From positions 62,001 to 126,000 of the forward strand of contig NZ_SSMQ01000015.1 of assembly GCF_005144585.1 (NCBI RefSeq): a DNA stretch of 64,000 bases. The letters are read 5' to 3'. Positions 14,098-23,189 of this stretch are shown here, one piece after another. The position numbers were made by a program, and so were the translations under genes. The stretch is from Polyangium fumosum. Its GTDB lineage: Bacteria > Myxococcota_A > Polyangia > Polyangiales > Polyangiaceae. Position 1 is the stretch's first letter, and each line of letters starts with the position of its first letter. A model generated the notes under the pieces. The model did not search any database, was not told where the DNA came from, and saw only the letters and a program-made list of their open reading frames with translations.

Positions 14098-16986
14098 ATG
14101 GATCGCCTGGTCATTCGCGGCGCTCGCCAGCACAACCTCAAGGACGTCAGCCTCTCCCTCCCGCGAGATCGCCTGGTCGTCATCACCGGCCCGAGCGGCT
14201 CGGGGAAGTCGTCGCTCGCGTTCGACACGATCTACGCCGAGGGACAGAGGCGGTACGTCGAGTCCCTCTCGGCATACGCGCGCCAGTTCCTCGAACAACT
14301 CGCCAAGCCAGACGTCGAGTCGATCGAGGGGCTCTCGCCCGCGATCGCCATCGAGCAACGCGCGCTCGCGAAGAGCCCACGCTCCACGGTCGGGACCGTC
14401 ACGGAAATCTCGGACTACCTGCGCCTGCTCTTCGCGCGCGTGGGCACGCCGCACTGCCCGAGCTGTGGCGCGCGCATCGAGGCGCAGACGGTGCAGCAGA
14501 TCGTCGACCGCATCCTCGGCCTCGGCGAAGGCGCGCGCGTCACCGTGCTCGCCCCGATCGCCCGCGCCCGCCGCGGCGAGCTCAAGCTGGAGCTCGATCG
14601 CCTCCGCCGCGAAGGGTTCGTTCGCGCGCGGATCGATGGAGAGGTCGTCGACCTCGGCGACGAGATCGTCCTCGATCGGACGAAGGCGCACGACCTCGAC
14701 GTGGTGATCGACCGCATCGTGGTGAAGGAAGGCGTGAAGGGTCGGGTCACGGACTCGGTCGAGCTCGCGCTGAAGCTCGGCGAAGGGCGGCTGCTCGCGG
14801 ATCCATCGACCGAACGATCCCGCGCGGAGCCGATCTGGATGAGCGAGCGCTTCGCCTGCATCGCCTGCGGCATCTCGCTGCCGCCGATCGAGCCGCGCAT
14901 GTTCTCGTTCAACGGGCCGCACGGCGCCTGCCCCGCGTGTGACGGCATCGGGTTCCGCACGCGGATCGATCCGGAGCGCGTCGTGCCGGATCCGAAGCGC
15001 ACGCTGCGCGAGGGGGCGATCGTCGCGTGGGGGCGGCGCGGCTCGCTCGCGCTCTCGACGGAGACCGAGCGGGCGGTGAGCTCGCTCGGCGTGAACCCGG
15101 ACGTGGCGTTCCGCGATCTCTCGGAGGCCGATCGCAAGGCGCTCCTCTTCGGAGCGGAGGCGACCGCGGCGAAGGGGCGGAAGAAGGCGAAGGAGGGCTA
15201 CGAGGGGATCGTGCCGCGGCTCGAGCGGCAGCTCGAGCAGGGCGAGGGCGTGCTCTCCGGCGAGGACGACGACGATCTCGACGACGACATCGCCGGCTCC
15301 GAGGACATCGGCCGGTACGCCGTCACGCGCGTGTGTGACGTCTGCAAGGGCAAGCGCCTGCGGGCCGAGGCGCTCGCGGTGAAGCTCGCGGACAAGAACA
15401 TCGCGGACATTGGCACGATGGCCCTGCGCACGGTGCGCTCGTTCCTGGAGACGATCGCGCACAAGGACGGGCCGCTGCAGCCGCGGGAGCGGGCGATCGC
15501 CGAGCCGCTCTTGCGGGCGGTGATCGCGCGGCTCGGCTTCCTCATCGACGTGGGCATCGACTACCTCACGCTCGATCGATCCGCGCAGACGCTCTCCGGC
15601 GGCGAGGGACAACGCATCCGGCTGGCGACGCAGATCGGCGCGGCGCTCGTGGGCGTGCTGTACGTGCTCGACGAGCCGAGCGTCGGCCTGCACGCGAGGG
15701 ACAACGCGCGGCTGCTCGAAGCGCTGCGCAGGCTCGTGGATCTCGGCAACAGCGTGGTCGTGGTCGAGCACGACAGGGACGCGATCCTCGCGGCCGATCA
15801 CGTGGTCGACATGGGCCCGGGGGCCGGCGTGCACGGCGGCAAGGTCGTGGCCGAGGGGACGCCGGCCGAGATCGCGAAGAACCCGGCGTCGGTCACCGGG
15901 CCCTGGCTCTCGGGTGACAAACACCTGCCGATCCCGACGAAACGACGCAAGGGCGACGGGCGCGTGATCAAGCTCGTCGGCGCGCGCGCGCACAACCTCA
16001 CCGGCGTGAACGTCGAGGTCCCCGTCGGCGTGCTCTGCGCGGTCACGGGCGTCTCCGGCTCGGGCAAGTCGAGCCTCATCGTGGACACGCTCCTGCCCGC
16101 GGCGCGCGCCGCGCTCTACCGCACGAGCGCGCCGATCGGCGAGTGCGACGGCATCGAGGGCCTCTCGCACATCGACAAGGTCATCTCCATCGATCAGGCG
16201 CCCATCGGCCGGACGCCTCGGTCGAACCCGGCCACGTACACCGGCGTCTTCAGCTTGCTCCGCGAGATCTACGCGGGGTTGCCCGAGTCACGCGCGCGCG
16301 GCTACAAGGCCGGGCGCTTCTCGTTCAACGTGAAGGGCGGGCGCTGCGAGGCGTGTCAAGGCGATGGCGTTCTCCGCGTCGAGATGCACTTCCTGCCGGA
16401 CGTGTTCGTCACGTGCGAGACCTGCGGCGGCAAACGGTACAACCGCGAGACGCTGGAGGTGCTCTACCGCGGCATGTCGATCGCCGACGCGCTCGAGCTC
16501 ACGGTGGATCAGGCGATCGACCAGTTCGAGGCGATCCCGCGCGTGCGGGAGCGGCTCCTCGCCCTCGCGCGCGTGGGGCTCGGCTACATCCGGCTCGGAC
16601 AACCGGCGACGACGATCTCCGGCGGCGAGGCGCAGCGCGTCAAGCTCGCCCGCGAGCTCGCGCGCAAGGCCACGGGGCGCACGCTGTATGTCCTCGACGA
16701 ACCCACGACGGGCCTGCATTTCTCGGACATCGAGGTGCTCATCGGGGCGCTGTCGAGCCTGCGGGACGCGGGGAACACGGTCGTGGTGATCGAGCACAAC
16801 CTCGACGTGGTCGCGTGCAGCGACTGGGTGATCGACATGGGGCCGGAGGGGGGCGAGCGCGGCGGGTTCGTCGTGGCGTGCGGACCACCAGAGCACGTGG
16901 CCGGCGTCCCGGAATCGCATACCGGGCGTTACCTGCGCGAGGTCCTCGAGGTCGGGCGCAAGCGGCCGGGAAAACGCGCCAAATAA
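14098..16986 (+). CDS. uvrA: Excinuclease ABC subunit A
   Basis: A 962-residue UvrA, the damage-recognition ATPase of nucleotide excision repair, acting as a dimer with UvrB. Two ABC ATPase halves are visible. The first has Walker A GPSGSGKSS (residues 31-39) and signature LSGGEGQRIRLA; the second has Walker A GVSGSGKSS and signature ISGGEAQRVKLA. Zinc-finger CxxC pairs occur at CPSC, CIAC/CPAC, CDVC and CEAC/CETC. The block QAPIGRTPRSNPATYTG is typical. The ATG used begins the conserved MDRLVIRGARQHNL; the frame is open upstream but unrelated. An acidic insertion (DDDDLDDD) lies in the linker before the CDVCKGKRL zinc finger. Confidence 0.97.
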   Translation: MDRLVIRGARQHNLKDVSLSLPRDRLVVITGPSGSGKSSLAFDTIYAEGQRRYVESLSAYARQFLEQLAKPDVESIEGLSPAIAIEQRALAKSPRSTVGTVTEISDYLRLLFARVGTPHCPSCGARIEAQTVQQIVDRILGLGEGARVTVLAPIARARRGELKLELDRLRREGFVRARIDGEVVDLGDEIVLDRTKAHDLDVVIDRIVVKEGVKGRVTDSVELALKLGEGRLLADPSTERSRAEPIWMSERFACIACGISLPPIEPRMFSFNGPHGACPACDGIGFRTRIDPERVVPDPKRTLREGAIVAWGRRGSLALSTETERAVSSLGVNPDVAFRDLSEADRKALLFGAEATAAKGRKKAKEGYEGIVPRLERQLEQGEGVLSGEDDDDLDDDIAGSEDIGRYAVTRVCDVCKGKRLRAEALAVKLADKNIADIGTMALRTVRSFLETIAHKDGPLQPRERAIAEPLLRAVIARLGFLIDVGIDYLTLDRSAQTLSGGEGQRIRLATQIGAALVGVLYVLDEPSVGLHARDNARLLEALRRLVDLGNSVVVVEHDRDAILAADHVVDMGPGAGVHGGKVVAEGTPAEIAKNPASVTGPWLSGDKHLPIPTKRRKGDGRVIKLVGARAHNLTGVNVEVPVGVLCAVTGVSGSGKSSLIVDTLLPAARAALYRTSAPIGECDGIEGLSHIDKVISIDQAPIGRTPRSNPATYTGVFSLLREIYAGLPESRARGYKAGRFSFNVKGGRCEACQGDGVLRVEMHFLPDVFVTCETCGGKRYNRETLEVLYRGMSIADALELTVDQAIDQFEAIPRVRERLLALARVGLGYIRLGQPATTISGGEAQRVKLARELARKATGRTLYVLDEPTTGLHFSDIEVLIGALSSLRDAGNTVVVIEHNLDVVACSDWVIDMGPEGGERGGFVVACGPPEHVAGVPESHTGRYLREVLEVGRKRPGKRAK

Positions 16987-17053
16987 CCCGGGACGTCCCG
17001 ACGAGAGACAGCAGCGACGAACCCGGGGAGCGCCCCGCCCGCGCGGGGCGCGT

Positions 17054-17106
17054 AGGGGTTGGGCTTGACCCAACCCCTGGAACAAGAGGGTTGGCTCAGC
17101 CAACCC
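17054..17106. terminator. Two adjacent hairpins between convergent uvrA and the DksA-type gene
   Basis: First hairpin: AGGGGTTGGG (17054-17063), loop CTTGA, CCCAACCCCT (17069-17078). Second: GGGTTGGCT (17088-17096) and AGCCAACCC (17098-17106). Both stems are perfect and share the GGGTTGG core. There is no long T run, but the position between two convergent stop codons suggests bidirectional termination. The similarity of the two stems also suggests a small repeat unit. Confidence 0.5.
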
Positions 17107-17116
17107 CCTGGCACAA

Positions 17117-17479
17117 TCAACCGAAATCCTTTTCGGCGCGCTCCTGATCCTCTTTGCAGCGGATGCAGAGGCTCGTCTCGGGGCGGGCTTCGAGGCGCTT
17201 CTGCGCGATCTCTTCCTCGCACTCCTCGCACTGACCGAACGTCCCGTCCTCGATCTTGATCAGAGCCTTCTCGATCTTGTCGAGGAACGACTTTTCCCGG
17301 CCGCGGAGCCGGAATGTGAAGGATTGCAGATACTCGCTCGAAGCGAGATCCATCTCATCGGGGAGATCACTCGCGTCGAGGGCCATGTCCTCACTCAGCG
17401 TCTGCTTTGCTTTCTTGACGATCTCGTCCCGCTTCGCCTCGAGCAAAGCCTTGAACTTCTTGAGCTGGGCCTTGTTCAT
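17117..17479 (-). CDS. DksA/TraR family RNA polymerase-binding regulator
   Basis: A 120-residue protein with the DksA/TraR layout. An N-terminal helical part (MNKAQLKKFKALLEAKRDEIVKKA) forms one arm of the coiled coil. A second helix (FRLRGREKSFLDKIEKALIKIEDG) is followed by a C4 zinc finger, CEEC and CIRC. DksA-type proteins bind in the secondary channel of RNA polymerase and, with ppGpp, adjust rRNA and amino acid promoters. Two Asp residues near the coiled-coil tip (DASDLPDEMD) resemble the functional DxxDxA tip. The frame is open upstream, but the family N terminus and length fix the ATG. A 188-base gap separates it from the divergent NUDIX gene. Confidence 0.88.
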   Translation of the reverse strand: MNKAQLKKFKALLEAKRDEIVKKAKQTLSEDMALDASDLPDEMDLASSEYLQSFTFRLRGREKSFLDKIEKALIKIEDGTFGQCEECEEEIAQKRLEARPETSLCIRCKEDQERAEKDFG

Positions 17480-17667
17480 TGTGCAATTCCCTCGACGTGT
17501 CGCCCTCTCGGTGCCCCCCGCTTCATGCAATCCGGGCACCTCGACGAAGTACGGCCAAAGACGGACGAATGCCGTCCATTTCCGGCCCTCCCGTGAAGGA
17601 GGGCGCGGAAGGCTAGGCGACGGATTCCCTGACGTCAACCACGGTCGAGACCGGCCGAGATGCAGGT

Positions 17668-18660
17668 TTGACGACTTCCTCTCGACGTGGGACAAAACCT
17701 TCCACCTTGCTGGAATTCGACATCAACCGAAAAACGAGTGAACCCCGTGATGCCGCCACCGTCATCGTCGTGCGCGACGGTGCGCAGGGGCTCGAGGTCT
17801 TCTGTGTGCGCCGGCACGCGAAGTCCGCATTCATGGGCGGGGCGCTCGTCTTTCCAGGGGGAAAGGTCGATCCGTCGGACCTCGATCCGGGCTGGGAAAC
17901 CGCCGCGACCGCCGCGGACGCGCGGGTCCTTGGGATGGCCACCGAGCGGTCACACGCCCTCGGGCTTTGCGTCGCGGCATGCCGGGAGACGCTCGAAGAG
18001 GGGCGGATCCTGCCGGTGACGCCCGGCGTGGCGGGCGCGGAGCTCGACGCCCTCGCGGCCGAGCTCGCCGCCGGGACACGGCTGCTCGACGCGCTCGTCC
18101 GGCGCGGCATGCGCCTCGCGCTGGATACCCTCGTCCCGTTTGCGCGCTGGGTGACGCCCGTGGCGGAGTCGCGTCGGTTTGATGCTCGTTTCTTCCTGCT
18201 CCCTTTGCCCGAGGGACAGGAGGGACGGCACGACGATCACGAGACCACGATGAGCTTGTGGGCGCGCCCGTCGGATGTCCTCGACGCCGCGGCGGAAGGG
18301 CGTTTCTTTCTCGCGCCGCCGACGTCGCGCTCCCTGGAATTGCTCGCGGGCGAGCGAGACGTGCACGGTGCGCTCGCCCTCGCTCGGCGGCAAACGCTCC
18401 TGCCGATCTGCCCCGAGTTCGTCCCGGGCGACGGCGACGCTCCGCCTTTCATCGCTTTGCCCGGTGATCCTGCACACTCCGTGCGGGAGCGGCGGCTGGA
18501 CGGACCCAGCCGGTACGTCCTGCGTGAAGGCCGTTTTGCTGCCGAGGACGCACCCGAGTTCGGCAAAGGATTCGCTTCTCCCGTTGTGCCGGGGGTCGAG
18601 ACGAGCCTCGACGAGCGGGACGTTGCGACTTCGGTGGACGATGGGGGTTCGGGGACTTAG
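17668..18660 (+). CDS. NUDIX hydrolase
   Basis: A 330-residue NUDIX-fold protein. Near residue 30 the fold begins with DAATVIVVRDG, followed by LEVFCVRRHAKSAFMGGALVFPGGK and the NUDIX helix CRETLEEG (RExxEE present). It is much longer than minimal NUDIX enzymes. The spacing of about 45 residues between the GG and RExxEE parts and the later LVPFARWVTP resemble the NUDT7/NUDT19-type coenzyme A or acyl-CoA pyrophosphatases, so a CoA-ester substrate is plausible but unproven. The only early in-frame start is TTG at 17668; no ATG or GTG is available before the fold begins. Confidence 0.8.
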   Translation: MTTSSRRGTKPSTLLEFDINRKTSEPRDAATVIVVRDGAQGLEVFCVRRHAKSAFMGGALVFPGGKVDPSDLDPGWETAATAADARVLGMATERSHALGLCVAACRETLEEGRILPVTPGVAGAELDALAAELAAGTRLLDALVRRGMRLALDTLVPFARWVTPVAESRRFDARFFLLPLPEGQEGRHDDHETTMSLWARPSDVLDAAAEGRFFLAPPTSRSLELLAGERDVHGALALARRQTLLPICPEFVPGDGDAPPFIALPGDPAHSVRERRLDGPSRYVLREGRFAAEDAPEFGKGFASPVVPGVETSLDERDVATSVDDGGSGT

Positions 18661-18677
18661 CTCCCTTTTGTGGGAGC
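18660..18677 (+). terminator. Short hairpin after the NUDIX gene
   Basis: GCTCCC, loop TTTTGT, GGGAGC directly at the stop codon. The stem is only six base pairs and no T run follows, so termination is possible but not strong. Confidence 0.3.
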
Positions 18678-18718
18678 GAAGCCCCCGAGCGTGGACTGGG
18701 CCGAGGAGGCCGGAAGTC

Positions 18719-19330
18719 ATGGAAGCCAAAGAAAACACGACGCCGACCACGACCACGACGACGACGACGAATCAGCCGGAGCTGTTCACCGCGAGCGACG
18801 TGGCGCGGTTTTGCCAGGTGGACCTGAAGACCATCCACAACTGGGCGGACAAGGGGGAAATCCGGCATTTCCGGACGCCGGGCAGGCACCTGCGCTTTCG
18901 GAGGCTCGACGTCCTCGATTTCCTGCGGAAGTACGGCTACCCGATCCCCGAGGTGCTCCGCCTCGGCAAGCCCAAGGTCGTGGCCGTCGACGACGATCCG
19001 CAGGTGCTCGCCTCGCTCCGCAAGGCGCTGAGCAAGCGCTTCGAGCTGACCACGTTCCAGGACCCGTTCGACGCGCTCGTGGCCGTCGGCAGCATCCAGC
19101 CCGACGCCATGGTCTTCGACGTGCGGATGTCCGGGCTCGACGGCGTGAAATGCCTCGAACGGCTGCGGTCGATCGACACGACCTCCCACATCCGCTGCAT
19201 CGTCTACTCGGACGCCGAGGAGATGAAGAAAAACGCGACGGAGGCCGGGGCCTACGACTTCATCAAGAAGGGCGAGGCCGCGGAGCTGCGCGACTCGCTG
19301 GAGCGGCTGATGGGCCTCGAAAGGGAGTGA
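18719..19330 (+). CDS. Excisionase-type HTH domain fused to a response-regulator receiver
   Basis: A 203-residue protein with a reversed domain order. After a poly-Thr N terminus, residues 22-72 form a MerR/excisionase-like winged helix (LFTASDVARFCQVDLKTIHNW, then GEIRHFRTPGRHLRF). A receiver domain follows at 85-203: acidic pocket D91-D93, phosphoacceptor Asp134 in VFDVRMSGLDG, Ser164 in IVYSDA and Lys183 in DFIKKG. All receiver active-site residues are present, so it should be phosphorylatable and should control DNA binding. Classical regulators place the receiver first. No histidine kinase lies nearby (orphan). GGAGG and GGAAG lie just upstream of the ATG. Confidence 0.85.
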   Translation: MEAKENTTPTTTTTTTTNQPELFTASDVARFCQVDLKTIHNWADKGEIRHFRTPGRHLRFRRLDVLDFLRKYGYPIPEVLRLGKPKVVAVDDDPQVLASLRKALSKRFELTTFQDPFDALVAVGSIQPDAMVFDVRMSGLDGVKCLERLRSIDTTSHIRCIVYSDAEEMKKNATEAGAYDFIKKGEAAELRDSLERLMGLERE

Positions 19331-19340
19331 CGCGGGCGGA

Positions 19341-21176
19341 TCACTTGCCTTCGCGGTAGGCGCGGATCGCGTTCGCCACGGCATCGGCGAGCTTCTGCCG
19401 ATAGTCGGCCGTGGCGAGGCGGGCCTCGTCGTCCGGGTTCGAGATGAACGACGTCTCGAACAAGACCGCGGGCATGTCCGCGCCGACGAGCACGAAGAAG
19501 CCCGCGGTCTTCGTGCCCTGATCCTTCGTGTCGGGCCAGCGCACGCCGAGCGACGCGAGCGCGGAGCGCTGGACCAAATCGGCGACGTGGCGCGACCGGG
19601 CCATGAGGTCGCCGACGTCGAGGTTCGACGCGATGAGCGCCATCTCCTCGTCGATGGAGCGCGCGTCGCCCTCTTCGCCGGTCTTGCGCGGGCGGGAGGC
19701 GTTTTCCCGGGCGGCGACGCGCATGGCGAGGCCCTCGGGATCCCGCACGCGATCGAGCGAGAACGTCATGGGCCCCCGCGCCTGCCCGTTCTCGGACGCG
19801 TTGCAGTGGACGGAGACGAAGAGGTCCGCGTGGAACGCATTGGCCCGCGCGGTGCGGAGGTCGAGCGGGACGTACGTGTCGTCGTCGCGCGTGAGCATGG
19901 TCTCGACGCCGAGCTCGCGGGAGACGATGGTCGCGGCGCGGTGCGCGATGTCCAGCGTGACGTCCTTCTCCTTGAGGCCCGTGGGACCGACGGCGCCGGT
20001 GTCGTTGCCGCCGTGGCCGGGATCGAGGACGACGCGGCGCACCTCGCGTTTGCCCGATGCGTCCTGTTCGTCCTTCCGAACCGGCGGGCGTGTGCTCACG
20101 TCGACGACGATGCGGAACGGGTCGGGCAGGTAGAAGACGCGGCGATAGAGCGAGGCGGCAAGATCGAGCACGACGCGGGTGCCGCCGCCCTCCTGCGCGC
20201 CGAGACGGACGCGACGCACGACGCCGCCGACCTCGGTCTCGCGCCGGACGCCCTTGGCGCTCGCGCGGGCGATGTCGACGAACACACGCGCGTCCTTGCC
20301 CGCGGCCGCGTCCGCGCCAAGCGTGCCGACCTGGAACGTGGTCGGTCCACTCAGGTGGATGACCACGCGGCCGCCCTTCTCGGAGCCGAAGGGCTCGAGC
20401 GAGACGATCTTCACCGGCTCCTTCGCCGCGGTCGCGTCCCGCGGGGTCACGACGACCTGCCCCTCGAGCGCGGCCTGCGCCGCGGAAGCGGAGGAAGGGG
20501 GCGCGGACTCGGGGGAGACGGCGCCGGACGGCGGCGGGGAGGCGGCGAAGGCCGACGGGGACGGCGCGCCGCGCGAGGCGGCTTCCGAGGCGAAGTCGCC
20601 CTCCCGTTCGAGGGCGCGGAGCGCGCCTCCGCGGGGGCGATAGGCGGACGCCATCGCGAGAGCGCGCTCGAGCGCGACGTGGCATGGCGTGCGCGGGGCG
20701 AGGACGGCCTGGCGGCGCGAGGCGAGGTAGGTCTCGCGGTAGGAGATGGCGGCGTCGCGGGCGAGCTCGCCGGCGAGCAGGGCGCGGCGGCGATCGGCCT
20801 CGCAGCCCTGGAGGGTGCCGGCGGCGGCGCTCGCGGAGGCGGCGTAGAGCTCGAGGGCCTCGCGGGCGTCGGCCTCGGCCTGGTCGAGGCGGAAGGAGCG
20901 GGCGCGGAGGTCGCCCGCGAGCATGGCGAGGGCGGCGCCGCGCTCGGTGCGGCCGGCGCGCGAGGAGGCGATGGCGACGGCGTCGGCGAGGGCCACGACC
21001 TCCGCGCGGGGAGGGAGCGTCGCGGCGGGGTCGAGGAGGGCCTGGGCGCGCTGTTCGTCGCTCGGGGGCGGCGCGGGTGGACTCGACGCACCCGCGCTGC
21101 AGCCGAGGAGCGGCGCCCCGAACGCAAAAAGGATCGCCGCGGCGCGGAGGGCGGAGATACGATGGCAGCGCTGCAC
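19341..21176 (-). CDS. N-acetylmuramoyl-L-alanine amidase (AMIN + amidase_3) lipoprotein
   Basis: About 611 residues. A GTG start gives a signal peptide with lipobox LLGC. Residues 30-200 are Ala-rich and helical (TPR-like), then a Pro/Ser linker and an AMIN-like beta domain (VKIVSLEPFG, VVIHLSGPTTFQVG). The catalytic amidase_3 domain starts at VVLDPGHGGNDTG. Zn ligands and catalytic residues are the His in PGHGG, the Glu in LKEKD, the His in SVHCNAS and the Glu in LFETSFIS. Such enzymes split peptidoglycan cross-wall for daughter cell separation. The start is inferred from the signal peptide; the frame is open up to 21287, but that would overlap the divergent gene at 21268. Confidence 0.88.
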   Translation of the reverse strand: MQRCHRISALRAAAILFAFGAPLLGCSAGASSPPAPPPSDEQRAQALLDPAATLPPRAEVVALADAVAIASSRAGRTERGAALAMLAGDLRARSFRLDQAEADAREALELYAASASAAAGTLQGCEADRRRALLAGELARDAAISYRETYLASRRQAVLAPRTPCHVALERALAMASAYRPRGGALRALEREGDFASEAASRGAPSPSAFAASPPPSGAVSPESAPPSSASAAQAALEGQVVVTPRDATAAKEPVKIVSLEPFGSEKGGRVVIHLSGPTTFQVGTLGADAAAGKDARVFVDIARASAKGVRRETEVGGVVRRVRLGAQEGGGTRVVLDLAASLYRRVFYLPDPFRIVVDVSTRPPVRKDEQDASGKREVRRVVLDPGHGGNDTGAVGPTGLKEKDVTLDIAHRAATIVSRELGVETMLTRDDDTYVPLDLRTARANAFHADLFVSVHCNASENGQARGPMTFSLDRVRDPEGLAMRVAARENASRPRKTGEEGDARSIDEEMALIASNLDVGDLMARSRHVADLVQRSALASLGVRWPDTKDQGTKTAGFFVLVGADMPAVLFETSFISNPDDEARLATADYRQKLADAVANAIRAYREGK

Positions 21177-21267
21177 CGCGGTACGCCGGTGGACCGCGAA
21201 CGACGGGGCAGCGACCGCGGCGATCCCCCTCGTCGCGGGGCCCGAGCACATCTTCCGGAGGATCCCC

Positions 21268-21783
21268 GTGTCCGACTCCACGCCCACCTCGATCCCTATC
21301 TACGCCGACCGGCTCTCCGGCGAGAACTTTGCCGACGCGACTGCGATGGTCAACGCGTATCTCCGACGCTACGTCGCGAAATACCTCCCGGCGAGCGACG
21401 CGGGTCACGAGGGGCACGTGCTCGACGACGGCGGATACGCCCACGTGCAACGCGGCGCGGTCACGATCGGGATCAACGTCCTCGAGCGACAGGGCGTCCT
21501 GATGATCTTCGCGCCCATCATGGCGGTGCCGGCGCGGGGGCGGGAGGGCTTCTACCGGAAGCTGCTCGAGCTCTCGTTCGTGCGCACGAGCGACGCGGCG
21601 TTCGCGATCGACGCGGCGCGCGACGACGTGGTGGTGCGGTGCCTGCGGCGCCTGTCCGCGCTCGACTACGAGGAGTTCGAGGACATCGTGACGACCGTGG
21701 GGGACGTGGCGGACGAGTGGCAGAACAAGCTCGTCGACGAGTTCGGGGGGAACGAAAAGGCTGCCTCCGCGTTCGGCGACTGA
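21268..21783 (+). CDS. YbjN/CesT-like small protein
   Basis: A 171-residue protein starting with GTG, with GGAGG six bases upstream. The predicted alternation of helices and strands (ATAMVNAYLRRYVAKYL, AVTIGINVLERQGVLMIFAPIM, GFYRKLLELSFVRTSDAAFAI) resembles the YbjN/type III secretion chaperone-like fold, which occurs in many bacteria without any secretion system. An acidic C terminus follows. Divergent from the amidase gene by about 90 bases. No secretion apparatus genes are near, so the chaperone label should not be read as evidence for type III secretion. Confidence 0.6.
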   Translation: MSDSTPTSIPIYADRLSGENFADATAMVNAYLRRYVAKYLPASDAGHEGHVLDDGGYAHVQRGAVTIGINVLERQGVLMIFAPIMAVPARGREGFYRKLLELSFVRTSDAAFAIDAARDDVVVRCLRRLSALDYEEFEDIVTTVGDVADEWQNKLVDEFGGNEKAASAFGD

Positions 21784-21840
21784 CGCGCTGCGCCCTGCCT
21801 CCACGATCGACGCCGCTGCGTTGCCGCTCGCACGCGACGG

Positions 21841-23094
21841 ATGATACGTTCTCGTCTGGTCATGCCTGTCCAAGAACCCCAAGCGAAGCCGCCCGTCCCC
21901 ACGCCGGACGAGCTGGATCGGCTCGCCTTGCAGTACAAGCCGTCCTGGGAGCAAGACGATCCGCCCGCGGCCGCCGCGCCCGCGATCGCGGCACGTCCGG
22001 TCGTGGCCCCGCCGCCCGAGCCGGCACGCGCGGTCGAACCGCCTGCGCTGCCGGTGGCGAACGGCGCCGCAAAGGCCAATGGCGCATCCGCGCCGCTCGC
22101 GAACGGCACCGCGAAGGCCGAGAGCCCGAAGGTCGACGCGCCGAAGGTCGACGCGCCGAAGGTCGACGCACCGAAGGTCGACACGCCGAAGGCCGACGCA
22201 CCGAAGGCCGACGCACCGAAGGCCGACGCACCGAAGGCCGACGCACCGAAGGTCGATGCGGCCAAAGCGGAGGAAGCAAAAGCCGACGCGCCGAACGTCG
22301 ATGCGGTCCAAGCGGAGGAAGCGAAGGTCGACGCGCCGAACGTCGACGAAGCGAAGGTCGACGCGCCGAAGGCTGAAGACGCAAACGCGCCGAAGCTCGA
22401 AGAAGCGCAGGCTGACGAAGCGAAGGCCGACGAAACGAAGACCGACGAGACGCAGCCGGCCGCGGAGCAGGCTGACGACGATGCGCCCGCGATCGCAGCA
22501 GCACCTCCCGCGGCAGCGCCGCCCGTGGACGACGCGAGCCTCGCGCGCATGGACGCCGCGATGGCCGACGAGCCGCCCGAGATCCCCGTGAGCGGCCCGC
22601 CCAAGGGGATTTTCGTGAAGGTCGCGGTCGCGCTCATCGGGCTCGGCGGTCTCGCGTTCGCCGCGAAGGGCTTGCTCGGTGGCTCGGACAAACCCACCCC
22701 GCCGCCGGTCACGACGAACGCGGCCGAGGCGCCGAAGCCCGCGCCGAGCCCGACGCAAACCGCAGCGCCCGCGCCGACGGAGACGGTGGAAGCGCGCCCC
22801 GTGGAGACCGCCGCCGCGCCGCCCACGCCGGAGCCCCCTGCCCCGACGCCCACGCTAGCCGCGACGACAGCACCCACGAGCGAGCCCGCCGCTGCTGCGA
22901 CGACGCCGAAGACCGAGCCGCCGAAGGTCGAACCGCCGAAGGTCGAGCCGCCGAAGCCTGTCGAGACGGCTACCGCCACCGCGAAAAAACCCGCTGCGTC
23001 TGCACCGACGACGGCAAAAACTGCGGCGCCCAAGCCCCCCGCGACGACACCCCCGAAGCCCGGCGGCGGCATCATCCGCGAGACGCCGTTCTGA
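21841..23094 (+). CDS. Single-pass membrane protein with long Ala/Pro/Lys/Asp repeat
   Basis: About 417 residues (a second ATG at codon 8 is equally possible). Residues 1-35 may form a short cytoplasmic module (PTPDELDRLALQYKPSW). Residues 95-140 carry nine copies of the pentapeptide PK(V/A)DA, followed by degenerate acidic/Ala repeats. One transmembrane helix (about 257-275, VKVAVALIGLGGLAFAAKG) separates this from a Pro/Ala/Thr-rich second half with PPKVEPPKVE repeats. The protein ends GGGIIRETPF. No catalytic domain is visible. It is probably an envelope-spanning spacer or scaffold; the function is unknown. Confidence 0.65.
   Translation: MIRSRLVMPVQEPQAKPPVPTPDELDRLALQYKPSWEQDDPPAAAAPAIAARPVVAPPPEPARAVEPPALPVANGAAKANGASAPLANGTAKAESPKVDAPKVDAPKVDAPKVDTPKADAPKADAPKADAPKADAPKVDAAKAEEAKADAPNVDAVQAEEAKVDAPNVDEAKVDAPKAEDANAPKLEEAQADEAKADETKTDETQPAAEQADDDAPAIAAAPPAAAPPVDDASLARMDAAMADEPPEIPVSGPPKGIFVKVAVALIGLGGLAFAAKGLLGGSDKPTPPPVTTNAAEAPKPAPSPTQTAAPAPTETVEARPVETAAAPPTPEPPAPTPTLAATTAPTSEPAAAATTPKTEPPKVEPPKVEPPKPVETATATAKKPAASAPTTAKTAAPKPPATTPPKPGGGIIRETPF
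22126..22260 (+). repeat. Nine 15-bp tandem repeats inside a coding region
   Basis: Nine consecutive in-frame copies of a unit close to CCGAAGGTCGACGCG, encoding PKVDA or PKADA. Third-position differences among copies show some divergence. Such an array could change in copy number by slippage without breaking the frame. Confidence 0.85.
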
Positions 23095-23189
23095 GCGCGC
23101 GCTAATCGCTTGCCCGTGCCCTCCTCGGGGTGCGAAGAATGCCGACACGAAGACCGCATCGCTGCGCACCGCGATGCACCGAGGGTTCG

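Noticed and set aside
21177-21287. Longer N terminus of the amidase
   Set aside because: It would overlap the divergent GTG-started gene and its ribosome-binding site, and the signal peptide fits the later GTG.
21268-21783. Evidence for a type III secretion system
   Set aside because: The CesT/YbjN-like fold is widespread and no secretion apparatus genes are present.
22126-22260. CRISPR-like regularly spaced repeats
   Set aside because: Units are contiguous 15-bp in-frame repeats with no spacers; the same holds for 30072-30161 and for the 43-bp array at 38144-38315.
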